A DNA stretch of 18,591 nucleotides. Source: Methanobacteriota archaeon. Its GTDB lineage: Archaea; Thermoplasmatota; Thermoplasmata; RBG-16-68-12. The stretch spans positions 1 to 18,591 of the forward strand of contig VBLU01000088.1 of the NCBI GenBank assembly GCA_005879065.1, in the 5' to 3' direction. Both the position numbers and the translations under genes were made by a program. The notes under the pieces were generated by a model, which saw only the letters and a program-made list of their open reading frames with translations, was not told the DNA's origin and ran no database searches. Below, piece after piece: positions 1 through 7,415 of this stretch (positions within the stretch are counted from its first letter, which is position 1; each line of letters begins with the position of its first letter).

Positions 1-310
1 CGGGTTCCACGGCTTCGTCCCGGCATTGGCGGACAAACTCCTCGCGCGCGACAGGTTCGAGCAGGTCATCACGTGCGGGCCTGAGAAGATGATGTACGCG
101 GTCGTGGACCTGGCCCGACAACGGGCCGTGCCGATTCAGGCGAGCCTCGAACGTTACATGAAATGCGGAATCGGGATCTGCGATGCCTGCTCGCTCGACG
201 ACAAACTCGTGTGCGTCGACGGATCGATCTTCACGGGGGAACAACTCGCAGGGTCCGAGGACTTCGGCAATTTTCGTCGGGACAAGAGCGGTCGCCGCAT
301 CCCAGCGTGA
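1..310 (+). CDS. pyrK: Dihydroorotate dehydrogenase electron-transfer subunit PyrK, C-terminal part (5' end outside window)
   Basis: The open frame runs in from the left edge (first full codon at base 2), so only about 102 C-terminal residues are visible. They include the nucleotide-binding end of the ferredoxin-reductase fold (ITCGPEKMM), followed by CGIGICDAC and then LVCVDG. This gives four cysteines, with codons at 164, 179, 188 and 212, the spacing of the PyrK [2Fe-2S] site. In the known family, PyrK carries FAD and this cluster and passes electrons from dihydroorotate in PyrD to NAD+ during pyrimidine synthesis. The TTG at 26 lies inside the conserved domain and is not the real start. 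pyrD is expected nearby but is not in the window. Other iron-sulphur flavoprotein reductases share the fold, but the CGIGxCxxC pattern favours PyrK. Confidence 0.85.
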   Translation, partial: GFHGFVPALADKLLARDRFEQVITCGPEKMMYAVVDLARQRAVPIQASLERYMKCGIGICDACSLDDKLVCVDGSIFTGEQLAGSEDFGNFRRDKSGRRIPA

Positions 311-344
311 CGGGTCCGACGACAAGGCTAAACCCCGTCGCGCG

Positions 345-1839
345 ATGGCCGCGCCGATGACGGACGCGCAGGTGGAGGCTCTCGGAAAAGGGGTCATCGA
401 CTGGTACGTGCGGCAGAATCCGATCTTCGCCACGTACGTCGGCATCCATGACCACGATCATCTGTTGCCGAAAGGCACATATGAGGCCGAAATCGAGGAA
501 TGCGCCCGGGTCAAAGAATTTCTCGGCAAGTTGGAAGATATTGATCGAAAAGGCCTCTCTCCTTCGAAGCGCGTCGACTGCGGCTTCCGACGCAGTCGGA
601 GACAGTCTGTTTCCCCTGTTCATGCGTTCCTTCGCGCCTCTCGCGAAGCGCCTCGCGAGCATCACAGGGCGCCTCGAGCGGTCCCCCGCCTATATCGAGG
701 ACACGAAGGACCGAATCCGGACGCCGGTGAGGATGTGGTCCGAGATCGCCCTCGAGGCGACGGAGCGGCTCCCCGGTTTCTTGCACGTCATCGAGGGCAC
801 GGGGAAGGAGAACCTCACCGGTCCCGAACGGGCCCGGCTCGAGGAGGCCATCGCGAAAACGGAGGAAGCCCTCCGACGTCATGCCCGGTGGATCAAAGAG
901 GACGTCCTCCCGAGGTCGAAGGTCACTCTCGGCATCGGAGCCGCCAAGTTCCGGAAACTTGTCCGACTCCGAGAACTTGGACTGACCGTGGACGAGATCT
1001 ACGCGATCGGCAAGAAGTATCTCCGCGAGAGCAAGCGAACCCTCGCCCGATTGGCGAACGAGATCAAGCCCGGGGCATCGGTCGAGGAGGCGAGCGAGAT
1101 CGTCAAGTCGGACCATCCATCGCGGTTCGAAGGGGCCCTCGAGTACACCGCGAAGGCGATGGCCGATGCGAAACGATTCATCGTGGAGCACGACTTGGCC
1201 ACACTCCCACCGAACGAAGAGCTCAATGTGATTGAGACGCCGTCGTACCTTCGACATGTCATTCCGTTCGCGGCGTACAACGCCCCCGCCCGGTTCGAGG
1301 CCCGCAAACAGGGCTTCTACATGGTGACCCCGGTCGAGGACAAACCGGCGATGCTCCGCGAGCACTCATATGCGGGGACGCGGAACACGGCCGTCCACGA
1401 AGGGTATCCGGACTACTGCGAGGACATGATGAAGGAAGCGGGGTTCAGCGCGGACCCGAAGACGAAGTTCGTACAGATGACGGATCAGATCTGGCGGGCC
1501 TGCCGCATCATCATCGACGTGGATTTGCACAGTGGCAAGATGGGGTTCGACGAGGCCGTCGACCTCCTCGTCCGCGAGTCGGGCATGGAGCGTCCCGGGG
1601 CGATTGCGGAGGTGAAACGGTACACGTACAACCCCGCATACCAACTCTCGTACTTGATCGGCAAGCATCTCATCCTGCAGCTTCGGAGGGACGTCAAGAA
1701 GGGCCTTGGGAAGAAGTACTCGGAGAAGCTCTATCACGACACGATCTTGTACGCCGGCTCCGTGCCGATGAAGTATGTCCGTGAGATCTTCGATTACAAG
1801 GTGAAGGACCTCAGGAAGTTGTCGAAAGCGGGCCTGTGA
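345..1839 (+). pseudogene. DUF885 family protein, frameshifted and internally deleted
   Basis: The N-terminal part reads in one frame from ATG 345 (or 357) to about 580, ending in SPSKRVDC. The homologous continuation (ASDAVGDSLFPLF onward) is in another frame from 583 to the stop at 1839. DUF885 proteins normally have a few dozen residues between these two blocks, so sequence is missing as well as a frame change. A second, in-frame loss is seen at 1408-1416. The family metal-site motif HExYPGHH, followed by a segment ending GWAxYCE, is reduced to HEGYPDYCED, removing the later histidines. The rest is well preserved, including LREHSYAGTRNTAVHE and YNPAYQLSYLIGKHL. DUF885 proteins resemble zinc carboxypeptidases. 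A TATA-like AAGGCTAAAC at 324-333 lies 28 bases before ATG 357. This could be a true pseudogene or an assembly artefact. Confidence 0.72.
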
Positions 1840-1880
1840 AACGATCCGTGGACGAGACCGCGACAGGACGAGTACGATAG

Positions 1881-1890
1881 CTTGATATCC
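1881..1890 (+). promoter_or_regulatory. Putative TATA element of the GfcR-like gene
   Basis: CTTGATATCC lies in the gap after the DUF885 gene. Its centre is about 31 bases before GTG 1916 and 43 before ATG 1928, so either start is compatible with a very short or absent leader. Confidence 0.4.
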
Positions 1891-1915
1891 GGAATCCTGC
1901 ATCGCACGCGTCGGA

Positions 1916-2521
1916 GTGCGTGAGCGGATGAAGGATGTGAATGCGATTGCGAAGAAGGCCCTGGACTACAAGGAGAAGGGCCTCTCCGAGAAGGAGATCG
2001 CGGACGAGCTCCATCTGTCCCCGGAGACGGTCACGTGGCTCCTTACCCGCGGGGTGAAGGGAGGCGAGCCGCCCAAGGACGTGAAGATCGGTTGGCGGTC
2101 CATCGGGGTGTACGGGAACCGGATCGGGTTCATGGCCGCCGCCATGTCGGACATCGCCCTCGAGGAAATGGAGAAACGCCAGATGGACGCGGATGGGGTG
2201 ATTGGCGTCGCAATCAACGGGATTCCCCTCGCGGCGTTGATCAGCGAGGAGCTCGGCAAGGAGCTCATCATCTATCGTCCGGGCCAGGAGCGCCACGGCA
2301 AGGGTGGCGCGTTCTCGTCGAACTACGCATCCCCGCAAGGGAAGAAGGTGCTGATCGTAGACGACGTCGTTTCGACCGGCGACACGATCAAGGCCGCGAT
2401 TTCGGATGTCCACGAGCTGGGCGGGACCATCGTTCTCGCCGTCGTCTTGGTGAACAAGACGGCGCTCGACGAACTCGCGGGTGTCCCGTTGCGTGCGTTG
2501 ATCCGGGCGCGGTCCATCTGA
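1916..2521 (+). CDS. gfcR: GfcR-like transcription regulator (HTH plus phosphoribosyltransferase domain)
   Basis: The protein has 201 residues. Residues about 18-45 form a helix-turn-helix (GLSEKEIADELHLSPETVTW). The rest is a type I phosphoribosyltransferase fold with the PRPP-binding loop VLIVDDVVSTGDT near residues 143-155. This layout is that of the archaeal GfcR family (formerly PyrE2), orotate phosphoribosyltransferase-like proteins known in Haloferax as regulators of sugar catabolism. Since pyrK is nearby, a role in pyrimidine control or a residual orotate phosphoribosyltransferase activity cannot be excluded. The start is either GTG 1916 or ATG 1928. The family N-terminus fits ATG 1928, while the TATA spacing fits GTG 1916. 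The gene stands alone between its own upstream TATA element and that of the downstream synthetase gene. Confidence 0.82.
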   Translation: MRERMKDVNAIAKKALDYKEKGLSEKEIADELHLSPETVTWLLTRGVKGGEPPKDVKIGWRSIGVYGNRIGFMAAAMSDIALEEMEKRQMDADGVIGVAINGIPLAALISEELGKELIIYRPGQERHGKGGAFSSNYASPQGKKVLIVDDVVSTGDTIKAAISDVHELGGTIVLAVVLVNKTALDELAGVPLRALIRARSI

Positions 2522-2530
2522 GCCGCGCAA

Positions 2531-2541
2531 AGCTTTAGCCC
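2531..2541 (+). promoter_or_regulatory. Putative TATA element of the lysyl-tRNA synthetase gene
   Basis: AGCTTTAGCCC follows the GfcR-like stop codon. A transcript starting 26-28 bases downstream would begin at about 2561-2563, exactly at a GTG (2563). This bears on the start problem of the next gene. Confidence 0.4.
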
Positions 2542-2572
2542 TTCACCTCGTTCCGAGCTCGGGTGAGACCCG

Positions 2573-4171
2573 CTGACGCATTGGTACGATGAGCTTCTCC
2601 CGGAGGCGAAGGCCTACGTCGGCGAGAAGAAGGACCTCGTCGTGAACGCGGGCCTGAGCGTGAGCGGACTCCAACATGTCGGTCGTCTTCGCGGGGAGAT
2701 CACCTTATCCCACCTGTTGACCCGGAGTCTTCAGGAGGAACACAGACGGACGATCCAGAGCCTCGTCCTCTATACGCAGGACGAGTGGAAGGGCAAGGAG
2801 GGGCAGATCGGTCAGTTCACGAAAGAAGACGGGACGAAGTACGTGGGCCGCCGGCTGATCGACGTGCCCGATCCGATGGGGTGCCACGGCAACTGGGTGG
2901 ACCATTACTGGCAGGAGTTCGGTGGCGTGCTCGACCGCTTCGCTCCCGGGATCCGGATCGTCACGACCACGGAGACGTATCGAAATCCGGAAATGCAGGC
3001 CCTGGTGCGAGACCTCGCCTCCCGCGCCGAGGAAGTCCGCACTCTCGTGAACCATTACCGGGCCCGCCACCCCTACCCTCCGGGATGGATTCCCTTCGAG
3101 GCCTTCTGCGAACAATGCAAGACGATCGGGGCGAAGACGACCGCGATCGAAGGGATGACGGCCTCGTACCGATGCGAACGCTGCGGCCACGTTGGCACCT
3201 CGTCGATCGAGAAGGGCAAGCTGAACTGGCGGCTCGAGTGGCCCGCGCTGTGGAAGGTGTACCGCGTCGACATCGAGCCCTTCGGCAAGGACCACGCGAC
3301 CCCGGGCGGCTCGCGGGATTCCTGTAAGGAGATCGCCGAATCGATCATGCACTTCCGCGCGCCGATGGGCATCCCGTACGAGTGGGTCGGGATCTCGGAC
3401 CGCGGCAAGGACCTCGGGGACATGGGTTCCTCCGATTTCCTCGGGTTCTCCCCGGTCCAATGGGTCGAGGTCGCCGATCCCGAGGTGCTGCGCTACATCT
3501 ACGCGTACAACCCGATTTTTCGACGGATCGTCCTCGACCTGTACCGGGTGGACTCCTACTATGACGTGTACGACCGCGCGGAGGACCTGTTTTACGCGGA
3601 CGAGCGGGAAGGAGATGAGGAAGAGCAGGCTCGGTCCTTCGAACTCGCACAGCTTTCCCCGCTACCAAAGGAAAAACCGTTCGCTCTTTCCTATCGCCAC
3701 GCCGCCTTCCTCTCGCAGATTAGCCCCGAGAAGGACCGGGTGGCGTGGTGCATCAAGAGGCTCCGGGACACCGGCATCCTGGATCGCACGCCCACGGAAA
3801 TCGATCGGGCTCGGATTGCTCGCCGCCTCGCGCAGTCTCAGTCGTGGGTCGAGAATTATGCGACCGAGAACCGTGTGAAACTTTTGGATGAACTCGCTCC
3901 GGAGGTGAGCTCGCAACTCGAGGCGCGGGATCGCGACGCGCTCCGGACATTCGCCGCGCGAGTCGCCTCGGTTCGGTGGACGGAGGAGGCGATTAAGGAA
4001 TCGATGGTCTCCTTGACAAAGGGCGGATCGCTCCCTGTCGATACGAATCGGTTCTTCCGGGATTTGTACCTGGTCCTGCTCGGGTCGGAACGCGGTCCCC
4101 GTGCCGCGCCGTTTCTCGCGGTCCTCGAGAAGGAGTGGGTCCTTCGACGACTGAAGGACGCGGCCCAGTGA
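2573..4171 (+). CDS. lysK: Class I lysyl-tRNA synthetase (divergent)
   Basis: This enzyme charges tRNA-Lys with lysine using ATP. Recognition rests on the class I N-terminus (HWYDELLPEAKAY), a HIGH-like HVGR in GLSVSGLQHVGRLRGE, a zinc-ribbon insertion (FCEQC...YRCERCG), the signature KLNWRLEWPALWK and GKDHATPGGS. The KMSKS region reads DMGSSDFLGF, with the usual lysine replaced. The total is about 530 residues, normal for the family. The start is odd. The conserved N-terminus begins at 2576-2582, yet between the in-frame TGA at 2564 and GTG 2642 there is no ATG, GTG or TTG. I use CTG 2573. Dropping one C of the CCC at 2569-2571 would instead join the frame to a leaderless GTG at 2563 (MRPLTHWYDEL). 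GTG 2642 would delete conserved residues. Confidence 0.85.
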   Translation: MTHWYDELLPEAKAYVGEKKDLVVNAGLSVSGLQHVGRLRGEITLSHLLTRSLQEEHRRTIQSLVLYTQDEWKGKEGQIGQFTKEDGTKYVGRRLIDVPDPMGCHGNWVDHYWQEFGGVLDRFAPGIRIVTTTETYRNPEMQALVRDLASRAEEVRTLVNHYRARHPYPPGWIPFEAFCEQCKTIGAKTTAIEGMTASYRCERCGHVGTSSIEKGKLNWRLEWPALWKVYRVDIEPFGKDHATPGGSRDSCKEIAESIMHFRAPMGIPYEWVGISDRGKDLGDMGSSDFLGFSPVQWVEVADPEVLRYIYAYNPIFRRIVLDLYRVDSYYDVYDRAEDLFYADEREGDEEEQARSFELAQLSPLPKEKPFALSYRHAAFLSQISPEKDRVAWCIKRLRDTGILDRTPTEIDRARIARRLAQSQSWVENYATENRVKLLDELAPEVSSQLEARDRDALRTFAARVASVRWTEEAIKESMVSLTKGGSLPVDTNRFFRDLYLVLLGSERGPRAAPFLAVLEKEWVLRRLKDAAQ

Positions 4172-4176
4172 GAAAA

Positions 4177-4186
4177 CTCAAAATAC
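4177..4186 (+). promoter_or_regulatory. TATA-like element of tRNA-Gln
   Basis: CTCAAAATAC, preceded by an A-rich BRE-like GAAAA, is centred about 29 bases before the first tRNA base at 4211. It lies in the 39-base gap after the lysyl-tRNA synthetase stop. Confidence 0.5.
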
Positions 4187-4232
4187 GTCTTCTCCGTTGA
4201 ATCGCATCGCAGCCCCGTGGTCTAGCGGCCAA

Positions 4233-4260
4233 TCGTGACCGCGATGCGGTCGCGGGCCAG
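4233..4260 (+). other. tRNA-Gln intron 1, non-canonical (D-loop, about position 21/22)
   Basis: This is a 28-base insert. Its 9-bp intron helix is CGTGACCGC/GCGGTCGCG around a GAT loop. A 4-bp helix pairs exon GGCC (4227-4230) with intron GGCC (4255-4258). Three-base bulges AAT and AGT place the cuts after AA (4232) and after AG (4260). This is a relaxed bulge-helix-bulge, because the outer exon helix is only the D-stem. Because T occurs at both junctions, a one-base shift of both cuts gives the same product. Confidence 0.78.
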
Positions 4261-4276
4261 TGATTCGAGGCTCTGG

Positions 4277-4301
4277 ATCGACCCGAAACGGTCGAAGGGA
4301 G
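4277..4301 (+). other. tRNA-Gln intron 2, canonical 37/38
   Basis: This is a 25-base insert forming a complete bulge-helix-bulge. The outer helix is the anticodon stem CGAGG/CCTCG. The central 4-bp helix is CTCT (4271-4274) with AGGG. The 5' bulge is GGA (cut after G37), the 3' bulge AGA (cut before A38), and the intron helix is TCGACC/GGTCGA with loop CGAAAC. It fits recognition by the archaeal tRNA-splicing endonuclease. Confidence 0.9.
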
Positions 4302-4427
4302 ACCTCGCGACGGCAGTTCGAATCTGCCCGGGGCTATCTCCTACTTGCAGGCCCGGATCGGGACCGCCTTCGGCAGCGGCGTCGGGTCCGGCCACCCGAG
4401 GAAGCCGGGTTCACAATGAACACGATG

Positions 4428-6041
4428 TCACCCACCTCGGTTCATCCGGAACGCCCGATGTTCCGTCACGAGCGTCCGGTATGCTTCGACCTCCCGCGCC
4501 GTGCGATCCGCATCCCATCCGAGCACCTTCGCCATCCTTGAGGCGACCTCCGGCGCGGCTTCATACGCTTGATCCGCGGCTTCGTAAAAGAGGCCGAGTC
4601 TCCGGACGAGAACGTCCGTCAACGTGAGGGCCATTTCCTCATGCATCGCGATGTCGACCTCCGCCCACACGTGGTGCCGTCCCTTCACGATCGGGTCGCG
4701 AGCTGCCGGGGCGTCGACATGTCGCGCCACTTGTTCGGGCGCGTATCGGGCTTGGAGCTCGAGGGCGGCCGGTTCGTCGAAACCCAGGACGAGGAATTCC
4801 TCGAGAGGTCCAACGGGAGGGCCGAAGGCGCCCCCCGACGTCAGGTTTCGCCATCTCTCGCCGAGACGGACTTCTACCATGTCGACGACCGCTTCGGCCA
4901 TCGCCCGATGGGTGGTGAACTTGCCCCCCGCGACGGAGATCAGCCCATCCGGGTCCAAGAACACCTCGTGCTCGCGGGAGACCTCGGACTCCGATCGATC
5001 CTCCCTTCCACGTCGCAGGAGCGGGCGCAGACCGGCATACGCACTGACGACGTCGTCCGGGCCCACGTGCGCGTCCGGGAACGCATCGTTCGTCACTTCC
5101 AACAAATAGGCGACGTCGCTCGCGTCCGGCGTTACCCGGTTCGGGTCCCCGCGAAAGTCGGTGTCGGTGGTCCCGACCAACGTGAGGTCGTTCCAAGGCA
5201 GGACGAAGACGAGACGCCCGTCGCGCTTCGTCGTCAGCGCCACGGCATGGCGGTTCCCGACCTTCGCTCGGGGAAGGAAGATGTGGGTCCCTTTCGTCGG
5301 GCGAATCGTCGGGAACGTCCGCGGGAGGCGCAGTTGATCGAGCCACACTCCCGTCGCATTCACGACGACCCTCGCACGGACTTCGAAGGCAGAGCCGTCG
5401 ATTCGGTCGCGGAGGTGAGCGCCCACGACCTGATGGTCCTCCCGGATGAGCTCGGTCACCTCCACATGATTCGAGACTTCGGCGCCCGCACGGGCCGCCT
5501 CTCGGACCACCGCGAGGACGAAGCGCGCGTCGTCCGTCCATGCGTCGTAGTACATGCCCGCCCCGGCCAGATCGGCCCGGGCGAGGCGTGGTTCTCTCTC
5601 CGATGCGGCATCGGGTCGGAGCCAAACCCGTCGGGGCAGCGTTTTCTTCGAGAGGACATCGTAAAGGAACAGGCCGAATCGGAGGAGGATCGGGCCCGGA
5701 CTTCGTCCCCGGTAGGCCGGGATCACGAACGGGAGAGGATGAATGAGTCCCGGAGCGGTTTCCAGGAGACGGTCCCTCTCTCGGACCGCGAGGCGTACGA
5801 GTCCGACCTTGTAGTTTTGGAGATATCGGAGTCCGCCGTGGATCAAACGCGATGTTTTTCCACTCGTGCCACTGGCGAAGTCTCCACGGTCGACCAAGGC
5901 GGTCCGAAAGCCGCGTCGCGCCGCGTCGCGCGCGATCCCGGCACCAACGATGCCGCCGCCGATGACGAGGATGTCGAAGAGGTCCCGTTGCATCCGCGCG
6001 AGGCTGGCGGTCCGGGTGCGGGCGGAGAATTCCTCCGTCAC
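4428..6041 (-). CDS. glpD: Glycerol-3-phosphate dehydrogenase, FAD-dependent (GlpD type)
   Basis: The enzyme oxidises sn-glycerol 3-phosphate to dihydroxyacetone phosphate, passing electrons to a membrane acceptor. The FAD-binding motif FDILVIGGGIVGAGIARDAA is near the N-terminus, followed by the family signature SRLIHGGLRYLQ, the central GLRPLLR and the C-terminal DAO_C block (EMALTLTDVLVRRLGL...KVLGWD). From GTG 6041 it has 537 residues, normal for GlpD. I prefer this start because FSARTRTASLARM resembles the segment just before the FAD motif in homologues; ATG 5993 would remove it. The gene is divergent from purP across a 213-base gap and convergent with the tRNA-Gln. It suggests use of glycerol or lipid-derived glycerol phosphate as substrate. 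A structurally related but anaerobic (GlpA) assignment is less likely because no GlpB/GlpC genes adjoin. Confidence 0.88.
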   Translation of the reverse strand: MTEEFSARTRTASLARMQRDLFDILVIGGGIVGAGIARDAARRGFRTALVDRGDFASGTSGKTSRLIHGGLRYLQNYKVGLVRLAVRERDRLLETAPGLIHPLPFVIPAYRGRSPGPILLRFGLFLYDVLSKKTLPRRVWLRPDAASEREPRLARADLAGAGMYYDAWTDDARFVLAVVREAARAGAEVSNHVEVTELIREDHQVVGAHLRDRIDGSAFEVRARVVVNATGVWLDQLRLPRTFPTIRPTKGTHIFLPRAKVGNRHAVALTTKRDGRLVFVLPWNDLTLVGTTDTDFRGDPNRVTPDASDVAYLLEVTNDAFPDAHVGPDDVVSAYAGLRPLLRRGREDRSESEVSREHEVFLDPDGLISVAGGKFTTHRAMAEAVVDMVEVRLGERWRNLTSGGAFGPPVGPLEEFLVLGFDEPAALELQARYAPEQVARHVDAPAARDPIVKGRHHVWAEVDIAMHEEMALTLTDVLVRRLGLFYEAADQAYEAAPEVASRMAKVLGWDADRTAREVEAYRTLVTEHRAFRMNRGG

Positions 6042-6208
6042 GTCCTCCCATCCATCAGCTTCCCCGGATTCACGATTCCCTCCGAGTCGAGCTCCCGGTC
6101 TAAAGGCCGGAGGACGACCAAGCGATCCCCTCTGATAATTCGGCGTCGACAGGGCGTGTGGTCCGTTCCAATTCCGCGAGCGCATCGTGTGGCTCAGAGA
6201 ACCGCAGC

Positions 6209-6220
6209 AAAGAATTATAG
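6209..6220 (+). promoter_or_regulatory. TATA element of purP
   Basis: AAAGAATTATAG is centred 40 bases before the ATG at 6255, implying a leader of about 13 bases. It lies in the 213-base glpD-purP intergenic region, which otherwise holds only a TGATAATT at about 6131 and no other clear signal. Confidence 0.5.
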
Positions 6221-6254
6221 ACGGGCACCTCATGGGCTCGAGACAAGGGTCGCG

Positions 6255-7412
6255 ATGATCGAGCGCGAGGACATTGTGCAGGTGCTCGAGGGCTACGATC
6301 CGTCGAAGATCCGCATCGCGACGATCGGATCCCACTCCGCACTGGACGTTTGCGACGGCGCGATCGAAGAGGGCTTTCGCACCCTCGTGTTCTGCGAGAA
6401 AGGCCGCGAAGCTCCCTACGGGCGCTACTTCCGCGCCGTGCGGGACAAGGACGGACGCGCGGTGCGCGGGACGGTGGACGAGGCGATCGTCCTCGGGAAA
6501 TTCGGAGAGGTCGTCTCCCCGAAATTTCAGGAGCACCTTCGGAGCGTGAGTGGCGTCTTCATCCCGAACCGGTCCTTCACGTCCTACGTCGACCTGGATG
6601 CCATCGAGGACGATTTCCGGATCCCGATCTTCGGGAGTCGCAACCTCCTCCGGACGGAAGAGCGCGAGTTCGAGAAAAGCTTCTACTGGATCCTCGAGAA
6701 GGCCAAGCTGCCGACTCCGGAGAAGTTCGAGCAGGCTCGGGACATCGACGGCCTCGCGATCGTCAAGCTCCCCCACAAGGTCAAGAAGCTCGAACGGGGC
6801 TTCTTCACGGCCGCGAGTTATCCGGAATTCCGCGAGAAGTCACAGGCCCTGCTGAAACAGGGCGTCATCTCGGAGAAGGACCTGAAGGACGCGCGGATCG
6901 AACGGTACATCATCGGTCCGATTTTCAACTTCGACTTCTTCTATTCGCCGATCGAGGACGACGGGGAGAAGCTGGAACTCCTCGGCATCGATTGGCGCTT
7001 CGAGACGTCCTTGGACGGCCATGTCCGTCTGCCCGCGGAGCAACAGAGGACCCTCAACGACGCCCAGCGGATCCCGGAATACGTGGTCGTGGGGCACAAC
7101 GCCGCCACGTTGCGGGAGTCGAGCCTGAACGACGTCTTCGCGATTGCGGAGCGGTATGTGAAGGCGACGCAGCAGCACTTTCCGCCGGGGATCATCGGGC
7201 CCTTCACACTCCAGACCGCGGTCGACAAGGACCTGCAGTTCTGGGTGTACGACGTCTCGCCCCGGATCGGCGGGGGGACGAACGTGCACATGTCCCTCGG
7301 CCATCCCTATGGGAACTCGTTGTGGCGGCGCCCAATGAGCACGGGCCGTCGGATCGCGATGGAGATCCGACGCGGGATCGACACGGGGCGGCTCGGCGAG
7401 CTCGTGACGTGA
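6255..7412 (+). CDS. purP: PurP, formate-dependent FAICAR synthetase
   Basis: This archaeal ATP-grasp enzyme converts AICAR, formate and ATP into FAICAR, the penultimate step of IMP synthesis, replacing the folate-dependent step of PurH. The 385-residue protein opens with YDPSKIRIATIGSHSALDVCDGA, the typical PurP N-terminus. It continues with FGSRNLLRTEERE, an ATP-grasp central domain and the closing block YDVSPRIGGGTNVHM. ATG 6255 is used because the conserved N-terminus begins there. The open frame continues far upstream, but that part is antisense to glpD. It ends three bases before the convergent SRPBCC gene. No other purine genes are in the window. Confidence 0.93.
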   Translation: MIEREDIVQVLEGYDPSKIRIATIGSHSALDVCDGAIEEGFRTLVFCEKGREAPYGRYFRAVRDKDGRAVRGTVDEAIVLGKFGEVVSPKFQEHLRSVSGVFIPNRSFTSYVDLDAIEDDFRIPIFGSRNLLRTEEREFEKSFYWILEKAKLPTPEKFEQARDIDGLAIVKLPHKVKKLERGFFTAASYPEFREKSQALLKQGVISEKDLKDARIERYIIGPIFNFDFFYSPIEDDGEKLELLGIDWRFETSLDGHVRLPAEQQRTLNDAQRIPEYVVVGHNAATLRESSLNDVFAIAERYVKATQQHFPPGIIGPFTLQTAVDKDLQFWVYDVSPRIGGGTNVHMSLGHPYGNSLWRRPMSTGRRIAMEIRRGIDTGRLGELVT

Positions 7413-7415
7413 ATT

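Larger units (their letters stand above)
4211..4336 (+). tRNA. tRNA-Gln(CTG) with two introns
   Basis: The exons are 4211-4232, 4261-4276 and 4302-4336, and splice to a 73-base tRNA. The acceptor is AGCCCCG/CGGGGCT with discriminator A. The D-arm has GTCT/TGAT around a loop with AGCGGCCAA. The anticodon arm is CGAGG-CTCTGGA-CCTCG, the variable loop CGAC, and the T-arm GGCAG-TTCGAAT-CTGCC. The anticodon CTG is at 4273-4275. The acceptor start A1-T72 and the spliced D-arm match archaeal tRNA-Gln as I know it. Without removing both inserts no cloverleaf forms. The C12-G23 pair of the D-stem exists only after the first intron is removed, which supports the exon assignment. CCA is not encoded. The gene may be hard to detect by standard scans because of the D-loop insert. 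Confidence 0.88.

Noticed and set aside
4237..4254. Alternative anticodon arm CCGCG-ATGCGGT-CGCGG reading GCG (tRNA-Arg)
   Set aside because: It would leave over 50 bases before the T-arm, has A at position 32 and ignores the perfect bulge-helix-bulge further on. The acceptor and D-arm fit tRNA-Gln.
4569..6254. Long + strand open frame running into purP (947 codons in total)
   Set aside because: Before ATG 6255 it is antisense to glpD, has low-complexity Arg/Asp-rich translation and no family match; GC-rich DNA keeps shadow frames open.
6777..7400. Several - strand open frames inside purP
   Set aside because: They mirror the conserved PurP reading frame and show no domain of their own.
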